Program-made: the position numbers and the translations under genes
Notes under the pieces: generated by a model
Told to the model about the DNA's origin: nothing
The model's input: the letters and a program-made list of their open reading frames with translations, nothing else
The model's database searches: none
Shown: piece by piece, positions 1-7,993 of the stretch
How the letters are laid out: the number at the start of each line of letters is the position of its first letter
Numbering within the stretch: the stretch's first letter is position 1
NCBI GenBank assembly: GCA_963850415.1
Contig: CAWKLE010000002.1
Span: 310,001-374,000, forward strand
DNA from: VAXT01 sp963850415
GTDB lineage: Bacteria > Actinomycetota > Thermoleophilia > Gaiellales > Gaiellaceae
Direction: 5' to 3'
Length of the DNA: 64,000 bases

Positions 1-609
1 CGCGAGCGTCGCGCCGACGAGCCCGAGGCCGGCGATCAGCTCCGAGCCCCACGCGAGCGCGGTGACGACGCCGGCCGTGGCGATCCCCGCGGCGATGACG
101 AGCGAGCACCAGTCCGGCACGAGCCCGTAGAGCACCTTCGCGGCGAGCAGGGTCATGTAGCCGCCGGCGATCCCGGCGCCGACCGCCGCGAGCGCCGAGT
201 GGTACAGGTCCTCGAAGCGCCGCTTGACGTAGAGGCCAGTCGAAAAGAGGAGCACGGACGCCAGCGCGCCGAGCGTGACCCGCGCGACCGGGCCGACCCA
301 GCCGCGGTTCACCGCGAGCACGAAGAAGAAGACGATTCCGAGCAGCGTCACCGCGCCGCCCGCCCAGGCGAGGGCCTTCGCACCGAACAGGGCGGACCAG
401 TCGATCTCCTTACGCGCGCGAACCGGCTTCGGCGCGGGTCTCGCCGTTCGCGGCGGAGCCGAGGGTGGTGGCGTCGCGGGCTTCCAGAGAACCCTCTGCG
501 TGTCCGGCTTCCGCTCGGAGCGGACCGATCGCCGCAGCTCGTCGAGCTCCTGTTCCATGATCGCGAGTCGCCGGTTGAAGTCGTCCAGCCGGTACGAGAG
601 ATCAGTCAT
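1..609 (-). CDS. DUF2339 family membrane protein, N-terminal part (cut by window edge)
   Basis: The first 203 codons of a minus-strand gene are visible; the rest lies beyond position 1. The product starts MTDLSYRLDDFNRRL, a short coiled-coil of about 30 residues. A Pro/Ala/Arg-rich linker (about 35-65) follows, then a run of hydrophobic helices beginning LFGAKALAWAGGAVTLLG. This coiled-coil, Pro-rich linker and many-helix layout is that of the DUF2339 integral membrane family, whose function is unknown. A GGAGGAG ribosome-binding site precedes the ATG at 609. The gene is divergent from prfA, and the shared spacer holds an inverted repeat. Confidence 0.8.
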   Translation of the reverse strand, partial: MTDLSYRLDDFNRRLAIMEQELDELRRSVRSERKPDTQRVLWKPATPPPSAPPRTARPAPKPVRARKEIDWSALFGAKALAWAGGAVTLLGIVFFFVLAVNRGWVGPVARVTLGALASVLLFSTGLYVKRRFEDLYHSALAAVGAGIAGGYMTLLAAKVLYGLVPDWCSLVIAAGIATAGVVTALAWGSELIAGLGLVGATLA

Positions 610-643
610 GGCCGTGTGCTCCTCCGTCTCGGTATCTCATACC

Positions 644-667
644 TGCTATCTATAGCAAAGACGCTAT
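644..667. promoter_or_regulatory. inverted repeat between DUF2339 gene and prfA
   Basis: TGCTAT at 644-649 is followed by CT and then by ATAGCA at 652-657, a perfect 6-2-6 dyad. A further GCTAT copy ends at 667, so three GCTAT/ATAGC units lie in 24 bp. The element sits about 35 bp upstream of the DUF2339 start and about 45 bp upstream of prfA. It is a plausible operator, with no regulator assigned. Confidence 0.45.
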
Positions 668-698
668 GGATGTCAAGAGGAGGCTCGCCGCCCGGCGC

Positions 699-704
699 TA
701 AATT
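699..704 (+). promoter_or_regulatory. -10 hexamer TAAATT, likely leaderless prfA promoter
   Basis: TAAATT ends 6 nt before the prfA ATG at 711 and no ribosome-binding site is present. Transcription would start at or next to the A of the start codon. The same geometry recurs at many genes in this window. No convincing -35 was found. Confidence 0.5.
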
Positions 705-710
705 GACTCC

Positions 711-1748
711 ATGGGCATGCAAGAGCTCGTCGACGAGGTCGAGCGCTCCTACGGGGAGACCCAGGAGCGCATGTCCGACCCGGCCGTCTACAACGACCAC
801 CGCGAGGCGGCGGAGGTCGGGCGGCGCCTGAAGGAGCTCGAGGCCGCGCACAAGCTGGCTCAGGAGTGGCGCGAGGTCAGCGATGACCTCGAAGCCGCTC
901 GCGACGATGGTGACCTGCGCGAGCTCGTTCCCGAGCTCGAGGAGCGGATGACCGCGCTCGAGGAAGAGCTGAGGCTTGCCCTCGTGGAGTCGGACCCGGC
1001 CGACGCGAAGGACGTCCTTGTTGAGATTCGCCAGGCTGCGGGAGGTGACGAGGCGGCGCTCTGGGCGGGCGACGTCTACCGGATGCTCGCGCGCTACGCG
1101 GAGCGTCGTGGATACAAGACCGAGGTCCTCTCGTCCAGCCCCAATGACGGCGGCGGGTTCAAGGAAGTGACGTTCGCCATCAAGGGCGACGGCGCGTACT
1201 CGATCTTCAAGTGGGAGGGCGGGACGCACCGCGTGCAGCGTGTCCCGGCCACCGAGTCGCAGGGCCGGATCCACACATCGACCGCGACCGTCGCCGTGAT
1301 GCCCGAGGCGGAAGAGGTCGAGATCGAGATCGATCCGAACGACCTCAAGATCGACGTCTACCGCTCGACCGGGCCCGGTGGCCAGAGCGTGAACACGACG
1401 GATTCGGCCGTCCGCATCACGCATGTCCCGACCGGCCTCGTCGTCGCGATGCAGGACGAGAAGTCCCAGCTCCAGAACAAGGCGAAGGCGATGCGGGTCC
1501 TCCGCGCCAGGCTCTACGAGGAGGAGCGCAAGAAGCAGCGCGCGGAGCAGGATGCGACGCGCCGTTCGCAGATCGGCTCCGGAGAGAGGGCCGAGAAGAT
1601 CCGGACGTACAACTTTCCCGAGAATCGCGTCACCGACCACCGGATCAAGCTCACGCAGCACCGGCTCGACCAGATCCTCGAGGGCGATCTCGACGAGTTC
1701 ACCGAAGCGCTGACCTCCGAGGACCAGCGCCGCGCTCTCGAAGAGTGA
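711..1748 (+). CDS. prfA: peptide chain release factor 1 (RF1)
   Basis: RF1 recognises UAA and UAG stop codons in the ribosomal A site and triggers peptide release. The 345-residue product carries the RF1-type codon-recognition tripeptide PAT (179-181) within HRVQRVPATESQ. The catalytic GGQ motif is in STGPGGQSVNTTDSAVRI (Gln225), and the N-terminal part is helical and charged, as in the family. The PAT tripeptide separates it from the RF2 encoded at 37.6 kb, which has SPF. It is the first gene of prfA-prmC-tsaC and overlaps prmC by 4 nt. The start is probably leaderless. Confidence 0.97.
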   Translation: MGMQELVDEVERSYGETQERMSDPAVYNDHREAAEVGRRLKELEAAHKLAQEWREVSDDLEAARDDGDLRELVPELEERMTALEEELRLALVESDPADAKDVLVEIRQAAGGDEAALWAGDVYRMLARYAERRGYKTEVLSSSPNDGGGFKEVTFAIKGDGAYSIFKWEGGTHRVQRVPATESQGRIHTSTATVAVMPEAEEVEIEIDPNDLKIDVYRSTGPGGQSVNTTDSAVRITHVPTGLVVAMQDEKSQLQNKAKAMRVLRARLYEEERKKQRAEQDATRRSQIGSGERAEKIRTYNFPENRVTDHRIKLTQHRLDQILEGDLDEFTEALTSEDQRRALEE

Positions 1749-2569
1749 ACGTTCGCGACCTTCTGGTCGCCGGGACCGAGGAGCTCCGCAGTGCAGGGGT
1801 GCCGTCGCCCCGGGTCGACGCGGAGTGGCTGCTCGCGCATGCGCTCGACGTGTCTCGGACGGAGCTGTATGCGGAAGGGAACGAGGTGCCGGCCGGTCGC
1901 GCGCGTGTCTTCCGCGAGCTCGTCACTCGTCGCGCGTCGCGGGAGCCGCTCGCGTACGTGCTCGGCGAGTGGGGGTTCCGGCGGCTGACGCTGTCCGTCG
2001 ATTCCCGGGTCCTCGTTCCGCGCCCGGAGACCGAGGCGCTCGTGGAGCGCTGCCTCGAGCTGATCGCGCCTCTTGCGGAGCCGCGGGTTCTCGACATCGG
2101 GGTGGGGTCGGGCGCGATCGCGCTGGCGATCGCGGACGAGCATCGGGGCGCCCGCGTCAGCGGAACGGACACGTCGCCCGATGCGTTGGCGGTGGCCACG
2201 GAGAATGCGGCACGAACCGGTCTCCCGATCGAGCTCGTCGAGGGCGAGCTGTTCGCGGGCCTCGAAGGGCCCTTCGACCTCGTCGTCTCCAACCCGCCGT
2301 ACGTAGCGCCCGAGGACGTGCAGGCGCTACCGCCCGAGGTCGGAGACCACGAGCCGCGCGCCGCCCTGATCGAGTCTGGCGCGACCGAGTCGATCGCCGC
2401 GGAGGCGCCGAGCCGTCTCGTCGCCGGAGGTTCGCTCGCCTTCGAGGTGGCCGACGGCCAGGCGGCAGCCGTGGCCGGCCTGCTTCGCGGGCTCGGCTAC
2501 GAGGAGGTCACGATCGGGGAGGATCTCGCAGGACGTGAGCGAGTGGTCGACGGACGAGCGCCTCGTTGA
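1745..2569 (+). CDS. prmC: release factor glutamine N5-methyltransferase
   Basis: PrmC methylates the Gln of the GGQ motif in RF1 and RF2 using S-adenosylmethionine. The 274-residue product has an N-terminal helical substrate-binding domain, a SAM-binding loop (VLDIGVGSGAIALAIA) and the catalytic NPPY motif in VVSNPPYVAPED. The GTG start at 1745 overlaps the prfA stop codon (GTGA), the usual sign of translational coupling. The reading frame is open further upstream inside prfA, but that part is not homologous to the family. Pairing with prfA makes functional sense because the enzyme acts on RF1. Confidence 0.95.
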   Translation: MNVRDLLVAGTEELRSAGVPSPRVDAEWLLAHALDVSRTELYAEGNEVPAGRARVFRELVTRRASREPLAYVLGEWGFRRLTLSVDSRVLVPRPETEALVERCLELIAPLAEPRVLDIGVGSGAIALAIADEHRGARVSGTDTSPDALAVATENAARTGLPIELVEGELFAGLEGPFDLVVSNPPYVAPEDVQALPPEVGDHEPRAALIESGATESIAAEAPSRLVAGGSLAFEVADGQAAAVAGLLRGLGYEEVTIGEDLAGRERVVDGRAPR

Positions 2570-3128
2570 AGAGGCCGTCGAGGCGATCGGCGAGGGCCGA
2601 CCGGTCGTCCTGCCGACCGACACGGTGTACGGCCTGTGCACGACGCCGCTCGCGCCCGAGTCGCTGACGCGCCTGAAGGAGCGTGGGCCGGATCAGCCGA
2701 TCGCCCTCCTCGCCTCCGAGATCGACATCCTGCTCGAGCTCGTGCCGGAGCTGCCCGAAGCGGCGGTGCGCAGCCTGCTCCCTGGGCGGCTGACGCTGAT
2801 CCTCCCCAATCCCGAGCACCGGTTCCCGCTGCTCGCGGGATCCCGCCCGGACACGATCGGAGTCCGCGTGCCGCAGCTCCGGGGCGCGGCGCGGCGGATC
2901 GTCACCAGGGTCGGCGCCGTCGCCGCGACCAGCGCGAACCTGCACGGCGGCTCGGATCCCCGGCGGCTCGACGAGGTGCCGGAGGAGATTCGCGAGCAGG
3001 CTGTCCTGGTCGACGGCGGCGAGCTCCCGGGCGTCCCGTCGACGATCGTCGACCTCACAGGCCCTGAGCCGACGATCATTCGCGAAGGAGCGGTGCCGGC
3101 CGAAGAAGTGCTCGACCGCCTCGCCTAG
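2535..3128 (+). CDS. tsaC: L-threonylcarbamoyladenylate synthase (TsaC/YrdC/Sua5 family)
   Basis: This enzyme makes threonylcarbamoyl-AMP from threonine, bicarbonate and ATP, the first step of the t6A37 modification of ANN-decoding tRNAs. The 197-residue product begins after a GTG and shows the family hallmark VVLPTDTVYGLCT near residues 23-36, then QPIALLASE, GRLTLIL, IGVRVPQ and AATSANLHGG. Its length matches the short TsaC form without the extra Sua5 domain. It overlaps the prmC 3' end by 35 nt in another frame, a conserved actinobacterial arrangement. Confidence 0.92.
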   Translation: MSEWSTDERLVEEAVEAIGEGRPVVLPTDTVYGLCTTPLAPESLTRLKERGPDQPIALLASEIDILLELVPELPEAAVRSLLPGRLTLILPNPEHRFPLLAGSRPDTIGVRVPQLRGAARRIVTRVGAVAATSANLHGGSDPRRLDEVPEEIREQAVLVDGGELPGVPSTIVDLTGPEPTIIREGAVPAEEVLDRLA

Positions 3129-3568
3129 ACGCGGTCGAGCGCACTGGCTGCGGCGCGGCGAAGCTGCACGACGGCGGCGCGCACCTCGGAGAGCGGCCCG
3201 CCCAGCTCGCGCTCGAGCCGCTTCTTCGCGCGCTCGTGCGCGACCGAACCGCGCTCGTGGAAGCGCCTGCCCTTCGCCGTCAGCTCGAGGAGATACGACC
3301 GCGCGTCCTCCGGGTTCGGCCGTCTGGAGAGGTGGCCGCGCTCGACGAGGTTCTGCACCTGGTCGCGGATCGTCGTGTTCGTGACCCTCGTCTCCTCGGC
3401 GAGCTGCGAGGGCGTCATGGTGCCGCGCTCGTGCACGTGGACGAGCAGGCCGAACATGTACGGGTCCAGGCCGTCGGCGGCGAACTCGCTGCGCACGAGC
3501 TCCTGCGTGAAGTGGGAGACGAGCACGACCTCGAGGAGGAGATCCAGGTCCTCGGGAGGCTCGGCCAT
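3125..3568 (-). CDS. MarR family transcriptional regulator
   Basis: Starting at the ATG at 3568 the product is about 147 residues, normal for MarR. It has a winged helix-turn-helix (MTPSQLAEETRVTNTTIRDQVQNL) and the wing (LSRRPNPEDARSYLLELT), with terminal helices for dimerisation. A longer reading from 3631 would start inside the operator-like repeats and is unlikely. TACGAT (3577-3582, minus strand) lies 8 nt before the chosen start. The gene is convergent with tsaC (4-nt overlap) and divergent from the secreted protein at 3623. The direct repeats between them are the obvious candidate operator. Confidence 0.88.
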   Translation of the reverse strand: MAEPPEDLDLLLEVVLVSHFTQELVRSEFAADGLDPYMFGLLVHVHERGTMTPSQLAEETRVTNTTIRDQVQNLVERGHLSRRPNPEDARSYLLELTAKGRRFHERGSVAHERAKKRLERELGGPLSEVRAAVVQLRRAAASALDRV

Positions 3569-3595
3569 CGCGGGTGATCGTACGCGGTTGCGGAG

Positions 3596-3630
3596 TAGTG
3601 CGATATCGCAGATACTAGTGCTATGTCGCA
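3596..3630. promoter_or_regulatory. pair of direct repeats, candidate MarR operator
   Basis: TAGTGCGATATCGCA (3596-3610) and TAGTGCTATGTCGCA (3616-3630) match at 13 of 15 positions, and their starts are 20 bp apart. The first copy contains the perfect palindrome TGCGATATCGCA. The GATACT hexamer (3611-3616) between them ends 6 nt before the ATG at 3623, so the copies bracket the presumed -10, and the second overlaps the start codon. A MarR dimer bound here would block the 3623 gene and probably its own gene. Confidence 0.65.
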
Positions 3631-4366
3631 ATACATTCGCATCCCGCTGCTCGCGCTGGTCACGCTTGCGCTCACTCAGTCCGCGGGTGCCGGGAACACG
3701 GCCACCTTCGCGGACCCGGCCGGAGACGTGACCGGCATTCCCGACATCGTCTCGGTCACCGCCACGGCGAAGGATCCGTCGACAGTGGCCATCCGGGTCG
3801 GTTTCGCAGGGCCTGCCGCCTTCGGGAACGGTGTCGGTTTCGCGCTCCTGCTCGACTCGGACGACTCACGCGCGACCGGTCACGGCGGCGACGGAGTCGA
3901 CTACTGGTTCGTGCTGAGCCGCGACACCGGCTCGTTCCGGGCGGAGCGCTGGGACGGATCGGCCTTCGTGCCGTACGGCTCGACCGCGACGGGAGTCGTG
4001 AGCGGGAGCTCGGTCACCGTTCGGTTCGACGTCCGCCAGCTGAGCCGGAAGGGGCCGGTCTTCCGGCTCGACGCCGGCACCTACGACGAGACGCAGCAGG
4101 ACGAAGCGCCCGGGCTGCCGGAGTACTTCCGCTTCGAGACCCGGTTGCATCCGGTCGCCGCGCGGTTCTCGCCCGCCAGACCTGTGGCCGGGAAGCGCTT
4201 CGCGGTCGTCCAGCCAGGCTCCGCGCGCTGTGTGGCGACGATCGCGAAGAAGGCCCTCCGCCCGGTGGGTCGCTGTGCCTGGCGGGTACCGGCGCGCGCG
4301 GCCGGCAAGCGGTTGAAGGTCGTCGTAGGCTCGCGGGCCTACGTTTTCGTCGTGCGTCGGGCCTGA
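3623..4366 (+). CDS. exported protein of unknown function
   Basis: The 247-residue product has a Sec signal peptide (MSQYIRIPLLALVTLALTQS, cleavage near AGA-GN). The mature part is rich in Gly, Ser, Val and Thr, with segments such as FALLLDSDDSRATGHGGDGVDYWF. That resembles beta-sandwich domains that describe fractional or thermodynamic data, but no family is named with confidence. The C-terminal part has two Cys (SARCVATIA and VGRCAWRVP) that could form a disulfide, and ends in a basic tail. It is transcribed divergently from the MarR gene and probably controlled by it. No ribosome-binding site is visible. Confidence 0.7.
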   Translation: MSQYIRIPLLALVTLALTQSAGAGNTATFADPAGDVTGIPDIVSVTATAKDPSTVAIRVGFAGPAAFGNGVGFALLLDSDDSRATGHGGDGVDYWFVLSRDTGSFRAERWDGSAFVPYGSTATGVVSGSSVTVRFDVRQLSRKGPVFRLDAGTYDETQQDEAPGLPEYFRFETRLHPVAARFSPARPVAGKRFAVVQPGSARCVATIAKKALRPVGRCAWRVPARAAGKRLKVVVGSRAYVFVVRRA

Positions 4367-4393
4367 CGCGCACGAGGCCGCCGTGGCGGCGAG

Positions 4394-4399
4394 TACGAT
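4394..4399 (+). promoter_or_regulatory. -10 hexamer TACGAT for glyA, leaderless geometry
   Basis: TACGAT ends 6 nt before the glyA ATG at 4406. There is no Shine-Dalgarno sequence. The short 40-bp spacer after the previous stop codon leaves no room for a riboswitch. Confidence 0.5.
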
Positions 4400-4405
4400 C
4401 CCGTC

Positions 4406-5698
4406 ATGGCCGTCGCGCACGAGACGCTCGAGCAGCTGCGAACAGCCGGCATCGCGGAGATCGACCCCGAGATCGCCGCGCTCCTCGGCAAGGAGCTCGA
4501 GCGGCAGCGCAGCCAGATCGAGCTCATCGCGTCAGAGAACTTCACGTGGCCGAGCGTGTTCGAGGCCGTCGGCAGCGTGCCCACGAACAAGTACGCCGAG
4601 GGCTATCCGGGCAAGCGCTACTACGGGGGCTGCGAGATCGTGGACGAGATCGAGCAGACCGCGATCGACCGCGCGAAGGCCCTCTTCGGAGCCGAGCACG
4701 CGAACGTCCAGCCGCACGCGGGCGCCCAGACGAACATGGCCGTGTACATGGCCGTGCTCCAGCCGGGCGACACGATCCTCTCGCTCGAGCTCTCGCACGG
4801 CGGCCACCTGACGCACGGGCTCAAGGTCAACTTCTCCGGGCGCCTGTACACGATCGCCCACTACGGCGTGAGCCGCGAGACGAACATGGTCGACTACGAC
4901 AACGTGCTCGAGCTCGCGAGGAAGCACAAGCCGAAGCTGATCGTCTGCGGCGGCTCGGCCTATCCGCGCACGGTCGAGACGGACAAGTTCCGGACGATCG
5001 CCGACGAGGTCGACGCGCTCCTCCTCTGCGACATGGCGCATTTCGCCGGGCTCGTCGCCGCCGGGCTGCATCCGAACCCGGTCGAGCACTGCGACTTCGT
5101 CACCTCGACGACGCACAAGACGCTGGCCGGCCCTCGCGCGGGCTTCATCCTCTGCCGCGAGGAACACGCGCAGGCCGTCGACCGCGCCGTCTTCCCGGGC
5201 ATGCAGGGCGGCCCGCTGATGCACACGATCGCGGCCAAGGCGGCGTGTTTCAAGATCGCCGCGACCGAGGCCTTCCGGGACTATCAGCGCCAGGTGCGCG
5301 CGAACGCCGACACGCTCGCCGCGACGCTCCAGGAGAAGGGCCTCGACGTCCTCACCGGTGGCACGGACACGCATCTGCTGCAGCTCGATCTCCGCGGAAC
5401 CGAGTGGACCGGGAAGGCCGCCGAGGAGCGGTTGGACGAGGTCAAGCTGACCGTGAACCGGAACACCGTCCCGTTCGACGAGCAGCCGCCGACGATCGCG
5501 TCGGGCGTCCGCATCGGCACCCCGGCCGCCACGATGCGCGGCTTCGACGAGGACGACTTCCGCGAGGTCGGCGAGGTGATCGTCGAGGCACTGGGCGAGG
5601 AGCCGGATCTGGGCACGCTCGCAGCTCGGAGCGAGGCGCTCTGCGCGAAGCGGCCGCTCTACCCGGGGTTCCGCGGCTACACGACGTACGCAGCGTGA
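4406..5698 (+). CDS. glyA: serine hydroxymethyltransferase
   Basis: A PLP enzyme that interconverts serine plus tetrahydrofolate with glycine plus 5,10-methylene-tetrahydrofolate, the main one-carbon entry point. The 430-residue product has SENFTWPSVFEAVGS, NKYAEGYPGKRYYGG and LSLELSHGGHLTHG. The PLP-binding Lys238 lies in STTHKTLAGPRAGFI. These motifs and the length match the bacterial family. The upp start codon overlaps its stop, so the two are probably co-transcribed. The one-carbon link to the metE pair and ahcY, 18-25 kb away, is noted separately. Confidence 0.97.
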   Translation: MAVAHETLEQLRTAGIAEIDPEIAALLGKELERQRSQIELIASENFTWPSVFEAVGSVPTNKYAEGYPGKRYYGGCEIVDEIEQTAIDRAKALFGAEHANVQPHAGAQTNMAVYMAVLQPGDTILSLELSHGGHLTHGLKVNFSGRLYTIAHYGVSRETNMVDYDNVLELARKHKPKLIVCGGSAYPRTVETDKFRTIADEVDALLLCDMAHFAGLVAAGLHPNPVEHCDFVTSTTHKTLAGPRAGFILCREEHAQAVDRAVFPGMQGGPLMHTIAAKAACFKIAATEAFRDYQRQVRANADTLAATLQEKGLDVLTGGTDTHLLQLDLRGTEWTGKAAEERLDEVKLTVNRNTVPFDEQPPTIASGVRIGTPAATMRGFDEDDFREVGEVIVEALGEEPDLGTLAARSEALCAKRPLYPGFRGYTTYAA

Positions 5699-6324
5699 AC
5701 CAGGTCATCCACGTCGACCACCCGCTCGTCCGGCACAAGCTTTCCTACCTCCGGGACAAGCGCACGTCGACCGGCGACTTCCGCCGGCTCGTCAAGGAGC
5801 TGACCTCCCTCCTCACCTACGAGGCGACGAAGGACCTACCGACCGAGACGGTGCGGGTCGAGACGCCGCTCGAGTGGACCGAGGTGCAACGCGTCTCCGG
5901 CAAGAAGCTCGCGGTGTGCCCCGTCCTCCGCGCGGGCGTCGGGATGCTCGACGGCTTCCTCGAGCTCGTCTCGGGAGCGCGGGTCGGCTTCGTCGGGCTC
6001 TTCCGCGACGAGGAGACGCTCGAGCCCGTCGAGTACTACGTCAAGCTGCCGAGCGACCTCGGTGTGCGCGACGCGATCGTGCTCGACCCGATGCTCGCCA
6101 CCGGCAACTCCCTGGCGGCCGCGATCACCGCGATCAAGAAGGCCGGCGCGCGCTCGGTCAGCGTGATCTGTCTCGTGTCGGCCCCGCAGGGCATCGAGCG
6201 CGTGCACTCGGAGCATCCGGACGTCGTCGTCTACACGGCTGCGATCGACCGCGAGCTGAACGACCGCGGCTACATCGTCCCGGGATTGGGCGACGCAGGC
6301 GACCGCCTCTACGGGACGAAGTAA
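5695..6324 (+). CDS. upp: uracil phosphoribosyltransferase
   Basis: Salvages uracil with PRPP to UMP. The 209-residue product has the PRPP-binding loop VLDPMLATGNSLAAAI, the segment CPVLRAGVGMLDGFLELV and the C-terminal uracil-binding end YIVPGLGDAGDRLYGTK, all typical of Upp. The GTG start at 5695 overlaps the glyA stop as GTGA. The frame is open upstream within glyA but that extension is not part of the family. The gene lies between glyA and wecA. Confidence 0.95.
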   Translation: MNQVIHVDHPLVRHKLSYLRDKRTSTGDFRRLVKELTSLLTYEATKDLPTETVRVETPLEWTEVQRVSGKKLAVCPVLRAGVGMLDGFLELVSGARVGFVGLFRDEETLEPVEYYVKLPSDLGVRDAIVLDPMLATGNSLAAAITAIKKAGARSVSVICLVSAPQGIERVHSEHPDVVVYTAAIDRELNDRGYIVPGLGDAGDRLYGTK

Positions 6325-6339
6325 CCTCCCGGCCGACGT

Positions 6340-7464
6340 ATGTGGCAAACGCTGCGTGACAACCCGGAGGTCCTGTGGGGCTTCCTGCTCGCGCTCGTCG
6401 TCGTGCTCGTCCTGACGCCGGCGGTCGGGCGCTTCGCCCGCATCCTCGGGGTCGTCGACGAGCCCGGGGAGAGGCGGCGCATCCATCTGCGCCCCGTCCC
6501 GCGCCTCGGCGGGATCGCGCTCCTGCTCGGGATCTTCGTGCCTGCGCTCGCGTTCCTCACCCTGGATGGCGTCTACCGCGGGATCCTGCTCGGGGCTGCG
6601 GTCGCGACGTGCGTCGGCGTGGTCGACGACTTCCGTGGGCTGCCCTGGTGGGGGAAGCTCGGCGGGCAGGTCTCGGCGGCGGCGATCGCGGTCGGCTTCG
6701 GCGTCCACGTCGAGCGTTTCACGTTCCCGCTGGTCGGCATCCAGTCGCTTCCGCACTGGGTGAGCATCCCCGCCTCGATCCTCTGGATCGTCGCGATCAT
6801 GAACATGGTCAACTTCCTGGACGGGATGGACGGGCTCGCGGCCGGGATCTGCGCGATCGCGGGCTCGACGTTCGCGATCATCGCCCTCTCGCTCGGGAAG
6901 CCCGACGCGGCCATCCTCTCGGCGATCGTCGCGGGCGCCTGCTTCGGCTTCCTGCGGCACAACTTCTATCCGGCCCGCATCTTCATGGGCGACTCCGGGG
7001 CGATGCTGCTCGGGTTCGTGCTCGCCACGGTCTCGATCCAGGGCCTGTTGAAGACGGCCGCGACCGTCGCCCTGTTCTTCCCGCTGCTCGTGCTCGCGAT
7101 CCCGATCGTCGACACCTCGTTCGTGTTCGCGAAACGGCTCAAGTACGGGCAGCCGCTGTACGAGGCCGATCGCACGCACCTCCATCACCGGTTCGTCAAC
7201 ATCGGCTTTTCTCAGCGGCGCGCCGCGGTGTACATGTACGCGTGGTGCGCGATCCTCGCGGGCGCGGCTCTCGCGACCCGGTTCATCCCGTTCCGCGCCC
7301 ATGGGGTCTGGCACCTCTGGCCGACGCTCGCCGTTGCCGGCATCGGGCTCGTCGCACTCGCGACGTCGGTCTACATCGTCTACCTGCTCGAGATCGTGAA
7401 GCTCGCAAATCCGAGAATCCGCCGCCGCGAGCAGCGGGCCGAGGCCGAGCGGAAGACCGCCTGA
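6340..7464 (+). CDS. wecA: UDP-GlcNAc/undecaprenyl-phosphate GlcNAc-1-phosphate transferase (WecA/TagO/MraY superfamily)
   Basis: A membrane enzyme that moves a sugar-1-phosphate from UDP-sugar onto undecaprenyl phosphate, the first step of wall glycopolymer synthesis. The 374-residue product has about ten hydrophobic helices. The cytosolic loops carry the family signatures GVVDDFRGLPWWGKL, MVNFLDGMDGLAAG (catalytic Asp pair), FMGDSGAMLLGF and the His-rich HLHHRFVNIGFS. The last places it with WecA/TagO rather than MraY. Its position just before the atp genes is conserved in Actinobacteria. It may work with the LCP ligase and Ugd encoded downstream. Confidence 0.93.
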   Translation: MWQTLRDNPEVLWGFLLALVVVLVLTPAVGRFARILGVVDEPGERRRIHLRPVPRLGGIALLLGIFVPALAFLTLDGVYRGILLGAAVATCVGVVDDFRGLPWWGKLGGQVSAAAIAVGFGVHVERFTFPLVGIQSLPHWVSIPASILWIVAIMNMVNFLDGMDGLAAGICAIAGSTFAIIALSLGKPDAAILSAIVAGACFGFLRHNFYPARIFMGDSGAMLLGFVLATVSIQGLLKTAATVALFFPLLVLAIPIVDTSFVFAKRLKYGQPLYEADRTHLHHRFVNIGFSQRRAAVYMYAWCAILAGAALATRFIPFRAHGVWHLWPTLAVAGIGLVALATSVYIVYLLEIVKLANPRIRRREQRAEAERKTA

Positions 7465-7503
7465 GGCTGCCCGGCGCGATCGACGAGGTCAGCCAGGACG
7501 CCG

Positions 7504-7975
7504 ATGTCGGAGCTGCTCCAAGCCATCTACCGAGGAGACCGGGCGCGAGCCGACGAGCTGCTGGCCGGCGACCCCGAGCTCGACGTCTTCGAAGCCGCGG
7601 CGGTCGGACGGACGGAGCGGCTGCGCGAACTGCTCGACGATGACCCCTCGCTTGCGAACGCGTGGGCCGAGGACGGGTTCCAGCCGCTCGGGCTCGCGAG
7701 CTTCTTCGGCGCATGTTCAGGCGGCGAAGCTTCTCCTGGAGCGCGGGGCGGAGGTCAACTCGGCGTCGCGGAACGACTTCGAGGTGATGCCGCTGCACAG
7801 CGCCGCCGCGACCGGGGACTCAGAGGTCCGCTACGAGCTGGCGAAGCTGCTGCTCGAGCACGGCGCAGACCCCAACGCGCGCCAGCAGGACGAGTTCACA
7901 CCGCTGATGGCGGCCGACCAGCACGAGGACGATCGACTGCGTGCGCTCCTCGTCGAGCACGGCGCCACGGACTGA
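7504..7975 (+). CDS. ankyrin-repeat protein, frame broken at about 7711
   Basis: The first part (MSELLQAIYRGDRARADELL) and the second part (HVQAAKLLLERGAEVN, AKLLLEHGADPNARQ) are consecutive ankyrin repeats in two frames. Dropping one base at about 7711 restores LGLASFFG-HVQAAKLLLERGAEVN, a normal repeat. The repaired product is about 156 residues with roughly four repeats, a small cytosolic protein-binding scaffold. The partner is unknown. Whether the shift is real or a consensus error cannot be told here, but four other genes in the window show similar shifts. Confidence 0.75.
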
Positions 7976-7993
7976 CCTGGGAAGAAGAGCCCG

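Noticed and set aside
3125..3631. Longer MarR start at 3631
   Set aside because: It would begin inside the operator repeats and add 21 residues unlike MarR; the ATG at 3568 has a -10 nearby and a family-like N-terminus.
4367..4405. Glycine or THF riboswitch before glyA
   Set aside because: Only 39 bp are available and a -10 hexamer fills the end.
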